From: Podospora comata
Lineage: Eukaryota; Ascomycota; Sordariomycetes; Sordariales; Podosporaceae
Length of the DNA: 64,000 bases
Assembly: GCA_017354895.1 (NCBI GenBank)
Contig: CP071497.1
Coordinates: 1,612,001-1,676,000, forward strand
Direction of reading: 5' to 3'
In this document: piece by piece, positions 10,535-22,567 of the stretch
Numbering within the stretch: position 1 is the stretch's first letter
Layout: each line of letters begins with the position of its first letter
Translations under genes and position numbers: made by a program
The notes under the pieces: generated by a model
What the model was told of the DNA's origin: nothing
The model's input: only the letters and a program-made list of their open reading frames with translations
Databases searched by the model: none

Positions 10535-12705
10535 ATGTCACACCCCCACAGCCGGCAGATATGCACCGACTGCACCGTAATCTTCCAAAAGGCAGGTTCT
10601 GTCTTGACATCGGGAATCATCGAAACAGTCTCGTCCCTGCCATTGGATCAGTCATACCGAGACCGAATAATCCGACACGTTCATCAAAACCAATGTGACA
10701 TGTGCTCTCTCATCAGCAACACCATCCCGGCAATCAATGACCCCCTAGACTCCAAAAGAACAGCAGAGCTCAGGTTTACTCTGCTGCAGAACAACCCGAC
10801 GAGTGTGAATCTCAGGCTTTGGGAGTTTTGTGCCGAAGACCAAAAGGCTAGATCTCATGCAGGGGGTTTGAGCATCCAAGATGGTGAGGAACATGACATC
10901 TGTGTGGGTGGAGGTGTGGAGGCTGATACTTGTATGTGTTAGTTCGGAATGGAAGAAGTACCCGCATACTCAGTGCCCCTACTACATGGTCAGCTGAAAC
11001 GCTGGGCCAGATCAAGGACTGGTTGGAAACATGCCTTTCATCGCATGCCCAGTGCGCAAACCGGTCCTCAGGCCGTCTCCCACGGCGTCTGATAGACGTT
11101 TGGTCTACCACCGAGCCGCTCCCGAAACACTTTGATCAATTGAGTCTTGAAAACTCTCAGAACATCCGCGTAGTAGTGTCCGAATCTCTGCCCCAAGACA
11201 CAAAGTACCTCACCCTCAGCCACAGATGGGGCAATCCACCCAAGCTGCTCCTCACCACCCAGACTCAGTTCCTGCTAAAAGAAGACATAGTCCCCCATCT
11301 TCTAGCGTGCGACGAAGCAGCGGTATTCCGCCATGCCATCCAAGTCACGCGTGGGCTTGGATTCCGATACATATGGATTGACGCCCTCTGCATCGAGCAA
11401 GACAACGGACCAGAGAAAGCAGTTGACATCATGCACATGGACGAGGTCTACACCAATTCATCTTTGAATCTCTCGGCTTCCGTAGCCAGTGTGCCTGACG
11501 GACTAGTCTTTGATCGAGACTTGTCGTCGATCAATCCTTGTCGGGCGACGGTCGTCGTCGAAGCTAGTCAAGAAAGCGTTGCCCTGCAGGCAACTCCCGA
11601 AGGGTTTCATTCCTTGCGGGCTGTTGGACCCCTTTACGAACGAGGCTGGGTGTATCAAGAGAGGTTGCTCGCACCGCGCATTGTACATTTCTTATCGGAC
11701 CAAGTGTACTGGGAGTGTCATGCTTTGGACGCATCTGAGGTTCTCCCCGAGGGATATCAAGATGGATTGGAGCGCCAGACACGGAGTATGGCGGCGATTA
11801 CGAAGGGGCTATCTGCTGACGAACTGGAACTGCGATGGTTCCGTCTTGTCGAAGACTACACTGCCACGGCTCTGACATATCCGGATGATCGCCTGCTAGC
11901 TGTGTCAGCTTTGGCTAAGCAGTTTTCTTCTGTTGCGAAACGGAACCCGAATGACTATCTGGCTGGGATGTGGAAGGACAGCCTACTGCCTTCGCTGGTG
12001 TGGTTGTTAGCTGAATACGAAGAAGGAAGCGAGCCACAACGGTCAAGTGATGCTCCGAGGGAAACAGAAGTGGCACCGTCCTGGTCCTGGGCGTCCATCA
12101 TGGATACAGTATCATGGCCTCAGAGCTCTGAATACACCCGGATAGTGCCTAGTGTCGAGTTGGTGGACGTCGAGGTTGACCGAACATCTCAAAATTTGTT
12201 TGACGGCACTAATCTATGTCGACTTCGTCTTCGTGGCCATATGCGCAAGATATGCCGATACATCGAGAACGGACAGCCTTGGATTAGCATTTCAGGCACA
12301 GTCCGGTTCCCGGAAGTATTGGAGATTAATGAGGAATTCTTTGACCACCCGTTGGCCTTGAGCTGGGACACGTGTCGAGAGTCGGTTGCGCTTGCACTGA
12401 AAGACGACAGTGAAGGGCTGCCTGGTCGGACATATTTTCTGCTTCACATAGGCGCGGAGCAGGCGGCGTACTGTGGGGATTGGGAGCCCGCGGCAGAGGA
12501 GGGCATAATTCTTGAAAGGACTCCAGAGCATGGAACATATAGGCGGGTAGGGCATTTTCTTGTGCCCTATCTGTCGATCCAGGATTATGAGAGCTTCGAG
12601 CTGGCGGGCGCGTTTCATCGAGGCTTTGAAGGACTGCTGGATGAGAATTCGGGTGATTATCACGAGCTGGACCCTGATGGGAGGTGTGTGATCGACATTA
12701 TCTAA
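10535..12705 (+). CDS. HET-domain protein (heterokaryon incompatibility family)
   Basis: Two exons are inferred, 10535-10883 and 10943-12705 (703 aa). The 59-nt intron has a GTGAGG donor, GCTGAT branch and TTAG acceptor, and the join is in phase. The HET motifs are clear: YLTLSHRWG near residue 203, RYIWIDALCIEQD near 270, and GPLYERGWVYQERLLAPRI near 360. An N-terminal region with several Cys (CTDC, CDMC) precedes the domain. HET proteins trigger cell death after fusion of incompatible hyphae, but most family members are uncharacterised, so a role in allorecognition is only a family-level expectation. The C-terminal half has no domain I recognise. The gene is intact despite the transposon 420 bp upstream. 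Confidence 0.88.
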
Positions 12706-12882
12706 AGCTCTCATGGAGTAGGTGTTGTGTTACAAGAATCGAGGTTGCTTTCAAGTCTCCTTAAGAGGACCCTCATGTTGCGGGGGCGGAGCTCTCAACG
12801 GGCGCGAAGTGGGGCACCCTCCCCTCCTACAGCACCTTCACATCATACATCTCAACGGGTATTCCACCCTTCACTATATGAG

Positions 12883-14434
12883 ATGGCACGCCCTTCGTCA
12901 GACCGGCCTCGGTCTCGCTCAAGAAGCCGCTCGCCTTCCCTCGTCAAACCCTCTTCTCACCCCACTCCCCGCCGCGCAATCCGCCCGCTGCTTCTTCTGG
13001 TAGCCCTCATCAACCTCTCATGGTCGCTGTACCAACTCCCCACCACCCGCGTGATCGAATCCCGGCTCTGTTTTGACCACTACTCCCTCAGTGATCCCTC
13101 AGCCGTTCCCCCGGACGGCACCATCCCAGAAGAGCTGTGCAAGCTCGATACCATCCAGCAGCGCTTGGGGAAGTTGCAAGGGGTGATGGAGACCATCTGG
13201 GTGGGGGGTGACTTTCTCATGACGATTCCTTTGGTGACGCTGGCGGATCGATATGGGTACGGATTAGTTTTGAGGCTGAACCTGGTCCCCCGCGCTTTTT
13301 TGCTGGGGTGGATGCTGTTTGTTGGGTATTTTAGGTGGCTGCCGGTGGAATGGGTTGTGCTTGCGCCAGCGGGGAGTTGGCTGGGAGGTGATTGCGTGTT
13401 GAACTCGGTGGTGTATTTTCTGGTGTCGGAGTTGACGGGGGATGTGGTTCTGCGGTGAGTTTTGAGTCGGAATAGTTATGAGAATGGTGACTGACAGAAA
13501 TGATAGGGCGACCTTCTTCGCCTACCTCAACGCTACGACTTCCATTTTCTCGAGTCAGCTTGGGCCTGCTCTGGCATCAATGACCATGTCATTCAGGCTG
13601 TGGCTACCCTTCGTACTAGGACTTGGTCTATTGTTGATATCGGCACCCCTGATCTCTTTGCTCCCCATAGCGCCTCCCCCGCACCCAGTTGAACCCCGAG
13701 AGACGCATGATGAAGAAAGGTCTTCTCTGCCGTCTCCTCAAGCACCACCCAAATCTCTGCTCTCCCTCTTCAGCACACGCCTGTCCTCCATCCTCTCCCT
13801 TCTCACCGCCCCCACGCCCAACTTCGTCTTGCTTCTCGTCGTTTTCTTCCTCGCCTCCCTCGCCTCCTCCGACACGAAGCTCCTCCCCCTCTACATCACC
13901 AACCGTTACCACCTCCTTCTCTCTTCCATCGGCTACCTCCTCTCCGTCAAAGCCGTCTTTAATTTTTTTCTGTTAACCTACATCATCCCCGCCCTCCTTC
14001 GAAAACAGGCCGGGTTCATGTCTGCTCATGAGCCTGGAGCCGGTCCCACGAGGACAACGATTCACAACGCCAAGATCTGTTTACTTTTGTCGGCGTTCGG
14101 CGCATTGTGCGTCGCCCTCGCTCCTAGTACTGGCTGGCTCGTTTGTGCGTTGGGGGTGTATGCACTGGGGATAGCTCTGCCAATGTTCACTTTTGGGCTG
14201 CTAAAGAGTGAGCATGTGGTCAAGCAGGTGGACTCTGAGACAGGGGTGGTGTTTTCAGTCGTGATGCTCGTTCGGACGGTGGGAACGCTGATGGGGGCGA
14301 TGGTGATGCCCCTGCTGTGGGTGAAAGCGTTGAAGACGGGAGATACAGAGGATTTGGGGCTGCCTTGGGGGGTTAGTGGGATTATTTATGCGGTTGCGAG
14401 TGTGGTATTGCTGGGTATGAAGGTGGCAGGGTAG
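12883..14434 (+). CDS. Major facilitator superfamily transporter
   Basis: Exons 12883-13454 and 13507-14434 give 499 aa. The 52-nt intron has GTGAGT, an ACTGAC branch and TAG acceptor. An in-frame ATG at 12775 would add 36 residues; 12883 is chosen because the short basic Ser/Arg leader right before the first membrane helix fits fungal MFS proteins. Hydrophobic segments occur throughout (RPLLLLVALINLSW, LASMTMSFRLWLPFVLGLGL, NFVLLLVVFFLASLASS, ICLLLSAFGALCVALAP). The loop LADRYGYGLVLRLN matches the MFS loop 2-3 pattern. The substrate cannot be read from the sequence. The HET stop lies 177 bp upstream. Confidence 0.85.
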
Positions 14435-14541
14435 ATCATCCCCTTCACATAGAAATTCTGGATAACTTCTCGGAAAGCATTTAGAAGCAAAGTCTCATCC
14501 TCTACACGTTGCACTACCCAACAACCCCCGCAACCGAACCC

Positions 14542-15270
14542 CTACTCACCCCCCGCCACCGTCCCACTCCCCACCCTGACCAAATCCTCATTCTCATACG
14601 TCTCCCTCTCAAACCCCTTCGCAACCCCCTCCAACAACGCACCGGCAACCTGCCCAACCCTCACCTTCCCAATCCCAACCACGCCGAAAAACACCCTCGC
14701 CAACACCCCCGTCTCCTTGGTCGGACCAGAGATAATCCCCGGCTTCGCAATCGCCACCTCCACCCTTCCCCCAGATGTTTTCCCAAACTCCAAGATTTTG
14801 TTTTCCGCCTCGCCGCGGAGAACGCAATAATCGCCCAACAACAACGGCTTCTTTGCCGGATCCCGCACAGCGTTCGCACCACTGACATAGACAAATCTAA
14901 ACGGCCTTTTATCCGTCAAGGAAGAGATCACCTTGATTCCAGTCACGGCGTAGTCACGGCAGACCTTGACCGTTGTCTCCCAGGGCACGGTCTTGAGCTG
15001 GGCGGGGGTGATGGCTATGGTCCAGATGCAGGCGTCTGCGTTGGAGAGGTCGGATTTGATGTTGTTGGGGTAGTCGTCTCTGTCGAAATCCTCGAGGATG
15101 ACAGATTTGAGTTTGGAGAGGTCGGCGTTTGGGAGGAGGGTGGATGGGTCGGGCGGGGGGCAGGGTTTCCGGCCGAGGGTGATGAGGGAGGTGATGAGGG
15201 GGTTGGAGAGGGATTGGCGGGTTAGTTCCGTGGCTAGGAAGCCGGTTGAGCCGGCGATGATGAGCTTCAT
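14542..15270 (-). CDS. NAD(P)-binding Rossmann protein, HTATIP2/NmrA-like short-chain dehydrogenase relative
   Basis: A single exon of 242 aa starts at the ATG at 15268-15270. The N-terminal MKLIIAGSTGFLATELTRQ is a Rossmann strand with a GxxGxxA-like nucleotide motif. Further on, RFVYVSGANAV and VAIAKPGIISGP match the strand and post-active-site segments of atypical short-chain dehydrogenases. The YxxxK catalytic pair is not obvious (the region reads LLGDYCVLRGEAENK), so it may be a nucleotide-binding sensor or an atypical reductase. It is convergent with the MFS gene (107 bp apart). A T-run lies just upstream of the start. Confidence 0.8.
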   Translation of the reverse strand: MKLIIAGSTGFLATELTRQSLSNPLITSLITLGRKPCPPPDPSTLLPNADLSKLKSVILEDFDRDDYPNNIKSDLSNADACIWTIAITPAQLKTVPWETTVKVCRDYAVTGIKVISSLTDKRPFRFVYVSGANAVRDPAKKPLLLGDYCVLRGEAENKILEFGKTSGGRVEVAIAKPGIISGPTKETGVLARVFFGVVGIGKVRVGQVAGALLEGVAKGFERETYENEDLVRVGSGTVAGGE

Positions 15271-15624
15271 TTTTTTTTTTTGGGGGGAGGGGAGGTAAAG
15301 ATGAGGGAGGTGAGGTGAGGTTAGGGGAAGACTGGGCGGGAATATGTATAAAGGGTCTAGGCATAAGGAGGCGCAGGTGCAGATGGTACAGTGTTGGGTG
15401 CTGGCTGTAACGTTGTTGCATTCGGGTGGCACAGCCATAGCTCTCTCACGTGTTAAAGATGACCCTTTTGTTTTGTCGACATTTGTCATGATAGTGGAAA
15501 CACATACAACCATATTGATGGCATATAGTTAAGAACTCAAAACAACCTACAGTATTGCCAGAAACACACATTGCATGGTGTTGACAGCGCTTGTCTCCAG
15601 ATTCTAGACACCTAACAGAATGTT

Positions 15625-16112
15625 TTAAACGCCTCCGAAAATGCTCATAGCGCCTGATTCCATGTTGATAGCCCCCTCGAAATATTTCCCTGACGACTCA
15701 GACCTCAAACAGCCGAAAGAAACCGTAACGCCATGCCCCCCACTGTCTTTAACAGACCCATGCGTTCCCGGTATGCTACGCCATGTATGCAGTAGTCCCC
15801 CATCCCAAGAAGCTATCCTCACTCCCAATCCAGGGCACTATATAGCTAGTAGGCGACTCGCCCATCAACTCCGGCGGAACCAACACCTCCAACGACAGCC
15901 AATCCCACTCATCACCATGCTTGTTGGCAGCAGCAACACAGCCGGTCAGCCGCCTTAGCAAGGTCAGACACCTGCTCAGCCTCCGCTATCAACACAAAAA
16001 ACATCAGCCCTCTGCATACCCCAACATCATCCCCATGAATCCCAACGTCAGCAAAAACAATGCACATACCCTCCATCTCCTCCCTCGCCGTCTTCCTCAA
16101 TACTGGTACCAA
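15625..16112 (-). other. Series of overlapping minus-strand ORFs, possible gene remnant
   Basis: Three short minus-strand frames follow each other (16112-15912, 15961-15776, 15828-15625). The middle and last read like ordinary protein (EWDWLSLEVLVPPELMGESP; GGHGVTVSFGCLRSESSGKY) but no family is recognised. Frame changes without clear introns suggest a decayed gene, or chance. Confidence 0.25.
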
Positions 16113-16704
16113 ACCGAAACAACCTGAAAACCAAATTCAACCCTGAAAAATACCCATCAGCCTCCATACCCAACCCCTCGTTTCCCGTTACATCTAGGCG
16201 TAAAAACGTACCAGATATCCCTAGGCAACTCCTTTCCCAACAGTGTCTCGTCCTTAGTATATAGAGACTGTAGTAGTGTAGAAAATCAGTTCAAAGTTGA
16301 ATTGGTGTAGGTCAAAAGGGCAAAAGACGATAGATATCAGTGAAGGGTGGTAGATATGGGTAAGAAAAGGGTAGAAAGATATGATAAAGGGGGAAGGGGG
16401 GAAGGTCGAAGGAAAAGGAGAGAAGCTAAAGAAAAGGACGACAGGAAGTTTTTGCGTTTTGCTTACGGTACGTAGTATCATCGTGTGAAGGCCGTCGAAG
16501 GTGGTTGTTCTGGGCTTTGGTGAGGTAGAAAGCCCAGTTTGGAGGTGAGTTTAGGAAAAGAAAATCTTCTGGGGGGAAGAGAGGACAGAGAGTTTGAATA
16601 TCTAAAAGTTGGGAGCAGCTCCTTTACTTCCAACCAAATGACTACCTATCTCTGGGCATGACAAGATTCATCGTGTGACCGATGATCGAACCTGTCGGCG
16701 GCTG

Positions 16705-16735
<31 letters not shown>
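16705..16735. repeat. CAT trinucleotide microsatellite
   Basis: About ten consecutive CAT units in non-coding DNA. Confidence 0.95.
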
Positions 16736-17161
16736 GAGGAGGGGCGCTGCTTGGTCATTTGGTCGGCGTAGAATTCAGCTGAGCAAGTCCAAATAACGGA
16801 AGTGTGACCCGTCTGATATTGCCCGTACAACGACCTAGTGACGCTTCCCATTGCGAGTCACTAGATGAGGTGACTGGGGATATCAGCGCGGGTATGTTGA
16901 GCTCCGTGTTCTCTGGATTGACAAGGGGCAATGCATGCAATCAAACTGAAAAGAGTGCATAACCAAATTGTACAGAGACGAGAACATCTTCATATCACCT
17001 AGAACATCAAAGCAAACAGCTAAGGTATGATCTCCCAATGCAAACCCATCTCCCCCATCCCGTTTTGTAACCAATCAACATACCCAACTTCAAAGGTATC
17101 AAACCCTTCTTCAAATTAAAAACTCCCTTCTTACCTTTTAAAATTACACACAAAATAAACC

Positions 17162-18928
17162 TTACAAAGTCAACTTGTCCACCTGCGTCCTCACCTGTTC
17201 CATCCAGTCCATCCCCTGTCTCTTTTTCTTCAGTGCATCCGCTTCCAACACACTGCCGTGCTCTCTCATCACCCCCTCCAAGTGAATACTCCAAATCACG
17301 TACTGCTCATTCGCCGACAGTGCCAGCCCCTCTCTCCCCCATTCAAACGCCTCTTCCCACTCTTCCACAAACTCGCAATAATCAAACAGCCACCCAATAA
17401 ACAGACACTCCATCATCTTGGCAAACACCTCCGGGAATACCCCGATATCCCTCATCATCTTTAGCCTCTCTAGCAATGCCATCACCCGGGGCTTGAAATC
17501 ATGCCCGAATTCCTTCGCCAACCACTGCTCAGCCAGCGCTTCACTTTCCGGATCACCCGACATAACCAGCTTTTGCGCCCAATACACACTCTGGGCCTCG
17601 ACTCGAAGCATGTGATGCCGCCTCTTGTCTCTATCCCTCACAGAAGGCGCCACCGCCATGTTCATATCAGGGGGTGACCCCTTCGACGAAGCAGCCGAAG
17701 AATTTGGACTCCCACTGCGACTCCTATCCTCCCTCTGCTGGCAAGCCAAACTCTGATTCCTCGCCCACTCTCTCGTCCTACCCAGCACACCAGGGATATC
17801 CTCAATGACATCCGCGTTGGCTTGTGACAAAAGCTGAATGTACCCCATCAGCCTCTCCTCATTCTCCGACCCTTCCTCAAACATCTCGACAAAACTCGCC
17901 GCGATCTCCGAGACGGGGTGGTTTCCAAACTTGACGGTTGTTAACCGTGCCAAGTAACGGAAGTAAGCCTTGAGGATATCTAACCTCCCGTACTCCAATA
18001 ACAAATGCGGGACGACAAAGCACAAATCCGAAAATGACTTCATCGTCGGCTTCTCGAGCTTGCGTTCGATCTGCAGGAAGGCCAGCCTTAACACCTCGCC
18101 TCCGGTTTTATTCTCCTTCAAGTCGAATAGATCCATGGAAACCTTAAAGTAGCGATAACAAGGGTCGATGTAGCCGGCGACTTCTTCTACCTGGAGGTTG
18201 CTGATATCGAGGTCGATGTACCCGTGCAAGAAACGGCGGATGGCAGTTAACCCTAGCTGAGCGGCGCGGGACGTGTCGTTGCCGAAGAAGGTGGGGGAAA
18301 TGATGCTGTAACTGTTGTTTCTGCTGAGGGAGATCATGGAGGCCGATGACGACTTTGAACCGTAGGTGTCGTCGGTGGGAAATTCGTCAGAGTTGTACCG
18401 TGGCCGCCTCTTGACGGCGTATTTGAAAAAGCCCCAGCGGGCGAACTGGTTCTTGTACATTTTGGGTGTGGCCTTGAGGTTGTAGTTGGTTTCCATCAAT
18501 TGTATAATGTCACGGAGGATGCGGTTTTGGGTGATGTAGAGTTCATGGAGTAGCCCTTTCCACGGATCCCAGTCCTCGACACGGCGAGGAACAATGGGGT
18601 GCGGCGATGGGTGAGGGCCTCGGAGGGCGGCGGCTTTGGCGGCTGCTGCTGCTTTGCTGCCATGTCTACCGGATTTGGCGACATGATGCCGCGATGTGGT
18701 GGTTTGATTGCTGCTGTGGGCACCGGAGGTCCTCGGGGGAGCTTTGGGTTTCCACTTCAGCGATGGAGCCTGGCATGATCTGCCAGTGCTTGACACTGGG
18801 CTTGTGGCTTCTTCCTTGACAAGAACCTTGACCTCGTCGCCGTCGAGAACGAGTCCTGTCAAGTCCTCGGCGGCGGCGAGGAGGGCCATGGGCCCACCGT
18901 CTGTAGACGTGCTGCCGTCGAGGTCCAT
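17162..18928 (-). CDS. Clr5-domain protein
   Basis: A single exon of 588 aa from the ATG at 18926-18928; upstream in-frame codons lack an ATG. The Clr5 domain (about residues 127-185) is clear: DWDPWKGLLHELYITQNRIL followed by a helix containing MYKNQFARWGFFK. The domain is named for a fission yeast silencing factor and occurs near the N-terminus of many filamentous-fungal proteins of unknown role. The preceding 120 residues are low-complexity. The rest is helical, resembling a TPR-like superhelix (LEYGRLDILKAYFRYLARL; YCEFVEEWEEAFEWGREGL), with a Ser-rich linker near residues 395-420. A nuclear or chromatin role is only suggested by the domain name. Confidence 0.82.
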   Translation of the reverse strand: MDLDGSTSTDGGPMALLAAAEDLTGLVLDGDEVKVLVKEEATSPVSSTGRSCQAPSLKWKPKAPPRTSGAHSSNQTTTSRHHVAKSGRHGSKAAAAAKAAALRGPHPSPHPIVPRRVEDWDPWKGLLHELYITQNRILRDIIQLMETNYNLKATPKMYKNQFARWGFFKYAVKRRPRYNSDEFPTDDTYGSKSSSASMISLSRNNSYSIISPTFFGNDTSRAAQLGLTAIRRFLHGYIDLDISNLQVEEVAGYIDPCYRYFKVSMDLFDLKENKTGGEVLRLAFLQIERKLEKPTMKSFSDLCFVVPHLLLEYGRLDILKAYFRYLARLTTVKFGNHPVSEIAASFVEMFEEGSENEERLMGYIQLLSQANADVIEDIPGVLGRTREWARNQSLACQQREDRSRSGSPNSSAASSKGSPPDMNMAVAPSVRDRDKRRHHMLRVEAQSVYWAQKLVMSGDPESEALAEQWLAKEFGHDFKPRVMALLERLKMMRDIGVFPEVFAKMMECLFIGWLFDYCEFVEEWEEAFEWGREGLALSANEQYVIWSIHLEGVMREHGSVLEADALKKKRQGMDWMEQVRTQVDKLTL

Positions 18929-20913
18929 TGAGTTCTGATGGCGGCGGCAGCGGCGTTGACGGTTAGATCCAACGGTCAACTCAACGGTCAACGGGGCGGA
19001 GGCAACGGTTGGCTGAGGCCGGTGGCGGGTCCGCTTTCGCCAACGGAGCAACGGGGGTGGTGACGGCAGCGGTAGCGCAAGTGGGCACTGGGTCGCGGGG
19101 AGTCACGGTGTGAACGGCCGAGGGGCTCCGGCGACAACGTCAGCACCATTGCTGTTGGCCTGACAGACTCGCAGGGTGGTGGGGGTCGCAGCGCGGAGGA
19201 AAGTCCGGCGTGGGCGACAGGATGATCTGATTGTGTACGGATGGACGATGGCGTCTGTGGTGTGGTCGAAGGTGGACGCTCGCTGCAATTTGAGGGATTG
19301 GATTGATTGATTGCCAGATCACTGGACTCAAGAGAAGGGAACAATGGGAGGCCCACCCCCGCGCATTACCACCTGGCAGTTCCAGCGGACGGGACACAGC
19401 GCCACCTCCACCAGAACTCCTGCTCTTTTCGTTCGTGCCTTGTCTGACGTGCCACTCGTTCCCCCTCGGGGGGACGGGGGACGGGAGGGCAGACTCGATG
19501 ATGGGCTCCAGGGTCCGGTCCGACTAGTGAGCGACTCAAGGCGAGCTAGGCTGTCATCGTTCCCAACGTCGTCACGGCTGCATCAGGGCCGCAGCCGTTT
19601 GTGTGCTTGATCGCGCGTAACCCCTCTCGATAGCGCCCGGGCCCCAACCACGATCGCTTGGCGGGGGAGAAGAGAGACTTGAGATGCCCCACCTTCGCAG
19701 ATCCCTTCACACATCAACCAATCAGTCACCGTTCCGACGAAACTTCGCTTGCGGGTTAGGGTCCTGAGTCCTGGGTTCATCCTTTCATCTTCGTCCAAGA
19801 CAGCCCTGGAGTTTCTCAAAACGAAGCCCAGAACGCCAGGTTCATGACATCTCCCCTACAGCCTCCATCTCGTCCATCTCGGTGACAAAATCGGGAGATG
19901 CGCCGTTCTCCGCCTGCTCTCCACAACACACTCCGGCGCCGTTGCAACCTAAACGCCACTACCGTCGACTGCCGTAGCAGCAATCCGTCCTATCTCCCCA
20001 AATGTTTCACGCCCTCCCTGCTCGAACACCTCCGCGGTTCCCTTCCGCTCTAACCTGACAGCTTATCGGCCGAATGGATAGCGACATGACATTGCGCTAG
20101 AGGAAAACAGGACAAACCTCCTGAACCAAGACGCCACCGGCCTCATTCACATCAAGTTCTTGGTAGAATATCACCGAAGCCCATCAGGATACACCATGTT
20201 GCAAACAAATCCGTGACACAGACCCTTACTACAACTATATTTTTGCGCATGCAAGGCCCAACTGGAGTTTTACGCCAGCCATCCAGCCATTGGCTATCAA
20301 AGCCTGTCCAGGGGCTACCTCGACGCGGAACATGCCGATAGCTTGCCCAAGGTCGCCCTCAAGTTACGTAACATTGCGGATGATAGTGCCTATCGGGGAA
20401 TATATCACTGGGCAATGGCTTGTAGCATCCATCCTGATATACTGCTCGGTATCCGCTCTTCATCCTGTCAGTGAAAAGCTTAATCTCTCTCTCTCTCTCG
20501 GTCCTCCTCGGTGTTGTTACAAAGATATAAAAGAACAGAGCGGAGCCACAACCGCACCAATGCCACAAACGAGCGGGTTTTTCGCCTTTGTTTTAGTAAT
20601 TGCTTCCCCCTTTTCCTTGTTGTCTAGAATGCCTACAATGGTTCTAGACAGCTCCAAAACAAAACGCTATTCCGCTTTTCGCATCTGATATGTGGGGTGT
20701 GAACAATGAAAAACGAGGATCGTTGGCATGTGGTTATTATGGGTCCGATCCCAGGTTGTCGGGTTCGTGTTGATCAGGAGTTGTGTGAGGAGATCTGAGA
20801 CGTCAGAAAGCTCTGAAAAATAAATAAGGGATTGTCACTTTTGGTAGGTAGAGCCACGATCGAATAAATCAGACACTGTCCACTCCATCGCTGTGCGTAT
20901 ACTCCCAAGATAT
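18929..20913. other. Intergenic, about 2 kb, no gene recognised
   Basis: Probably carries the Clr5-gene promoter at its left end. A short CT run occurs near 20488-20500. An ORF at 20290-20688 has no recognisable features. Confidence 0.45.
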
Positions 20914-21640
20914 CTAATCCAAAAAAGAAAAAGAAAAGAAGAAAATTTCGCTCCCCAAGGGTGATAAGTTGAAAATGCGCAGCGCAATTACTCCCGAATA
21001 TACCTCCTCACACAAGCTCTCATTGTCCAGTCCCGTACCATCAATCCCCGACCTCCAGTTGTGGAGATCCCCATCCGTACAGCGGCTGACCGCAGTCCAG
21101 TAATTCAGACTCTCCGTCTTGATCCTAGGTAAGGCGTTCTGTGCGATGACATATTTCGATAGCAGACTACCTTCGGGAGAGATTCCCTGGTCCCGTGTCG
21201 CCGCAAAGTGCGTCCAGCGTTTGGCCAAGCATTAGCTCGATAAGGAGGAAGCCAAGGGCGAGTACTTTCGGTTTCTGCTCGAGGACGAAGGCAAGGCCGT
21301 TGTCTGATTCCGAAGGCGACAAGACTGGGTTGGTGGAAGGTTGATGGGTGTTGCGGAAGAGTGGCTGGCTATACAAAGGATATCCATTCCTCGCTAGAAA
21401 GAAAACATCAAGGCTACCGAGGGCGTCCGGGGCAAGGGGTGCCGTGGAGTTGAAGGACGTTTGATGAAATGACGAGTGCAAGGTGGAGACGGTCGCAATG
21501 AGAGGCCAAGTTGTTGTCGGGTCGCTGGGGTAGATGGTATATTGTCTGTCCATTCCTAACGCCTGGTGATCAATGATGATCCCATAGGCGCCCCTATCCT
21601 GCGCAACGCAACTGTGTTGCAAATTTGAAAGGCCTCGCAT
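20914..21640 (-). pseudogene. DUF7580-like (kinase-fold related) fragment, frame-broken
   Basis: Two overlapping minus-strand frames read as consecutive pieces. The upstream frame (21640-21167) contains VLALGFLLIELMLGQTLDAL, like the helix after the degenerate activation segment in fungal DUF7580 proteins. The downstream frame (21228-20914) contains ESLNYWTAVSRCTDGDLHNW and SLCEEVYSGVIAL, like the C-terminal part. The switch between frames has no convincing intron, and the N-terminal region is not found. DUF7580 proteins are an uncharacterised expanded family. The family call is tentative. Confidence 0.4.
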
Positions 21641-22567
21641 ATATTTATCGTTGTGGTTATTTTCGATAACAATGGGACCGTCAAGGTGTTGGTCAGGCCT
21701 GAAATTGCGCTAGTGATAGTGTTCTGTGGTTGTGATTCGAGAACAGTCGTGGCTGTTGACGTGGACTACTAACTGAGGCAATCTGAAGCTGACAGTCGTT
21801 TTTCCGTTGGTCTAGATGCCGGGGAGTCAGTAGCGGAGGCTTGAGGTATTTGAGGATGTATGTCTGGTGTCGGTGATCGTGATGGTGGTCCTCCTTTCGA
21901 GTTTTACGCCGAGATCGTGTTGGCAACTACATGCCAAGCTAGGTTGTAGAGCGTGGTACAGACTTATTCAAAAGATTCCTAAAGAATATGGAGGAGTTTT
22001 CCTTGCGAGCGGGCCCGTCGTGAAGACTCTAGATCAATATCTTGATTGGTGAACTTCTCGATATTGGAAATCCAGTTCAGACTGGTACTTCTTCCACCTT
22101 CGCAGCGTAGAAAGACCTTCGCTGTAGTGCTCGAGGGTCGAGATCAGAATAGGGATGGATAGACCCCAAAAGCACCCCGGCAATTTCGAGGCCCGACATG
22201 CCGGCGTTTCAAAGATTTAAGAAGAAGGTCATGATCATACCAAAAGCCGCTTCAGATGTGAGTAGACAACGGGAAGGTGCGAATGGTAAAGCGAAGAACC
22301 TGCACATTGGCCCCCAGCTGCTCTTACCCAGTCACCTTCCTTCCCTTCAGTCTATCTGCAACGTTGCGGCAAAGCCTGAGCCCGCATTCAATATTTCGTA
22401 GCTTCCTCTTGGCCAGGAGGGCAGCACTTGAGCCGCAACAGATCTTACCTTACTCTCTTTCTATCTTCATTTTCATGAACTGACAACGGGCCGTGTTTGG
22501 TTTCCCCATGTGATAATGGCACGGAATATTGCCAGCTCTGTCCTAGAATGTCTCGCATCGTTTCATC

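Larger units (their letters stand above)
15271..17161. other. Intergenic, about 1.9 kb
   Basis: No intact gene is recognised. It holds the weak minus-strand ORF series at 15625-16112 and a CAT microsatellite at 16705-16735. Purine-rich tracts occur at 16330-16450. Confidence 0.5.

Noticed and set aside
20290-20688. Plus-strand ORF of 132 codons
   Set aside because: No recognisable features; the translation has no conserved motif.
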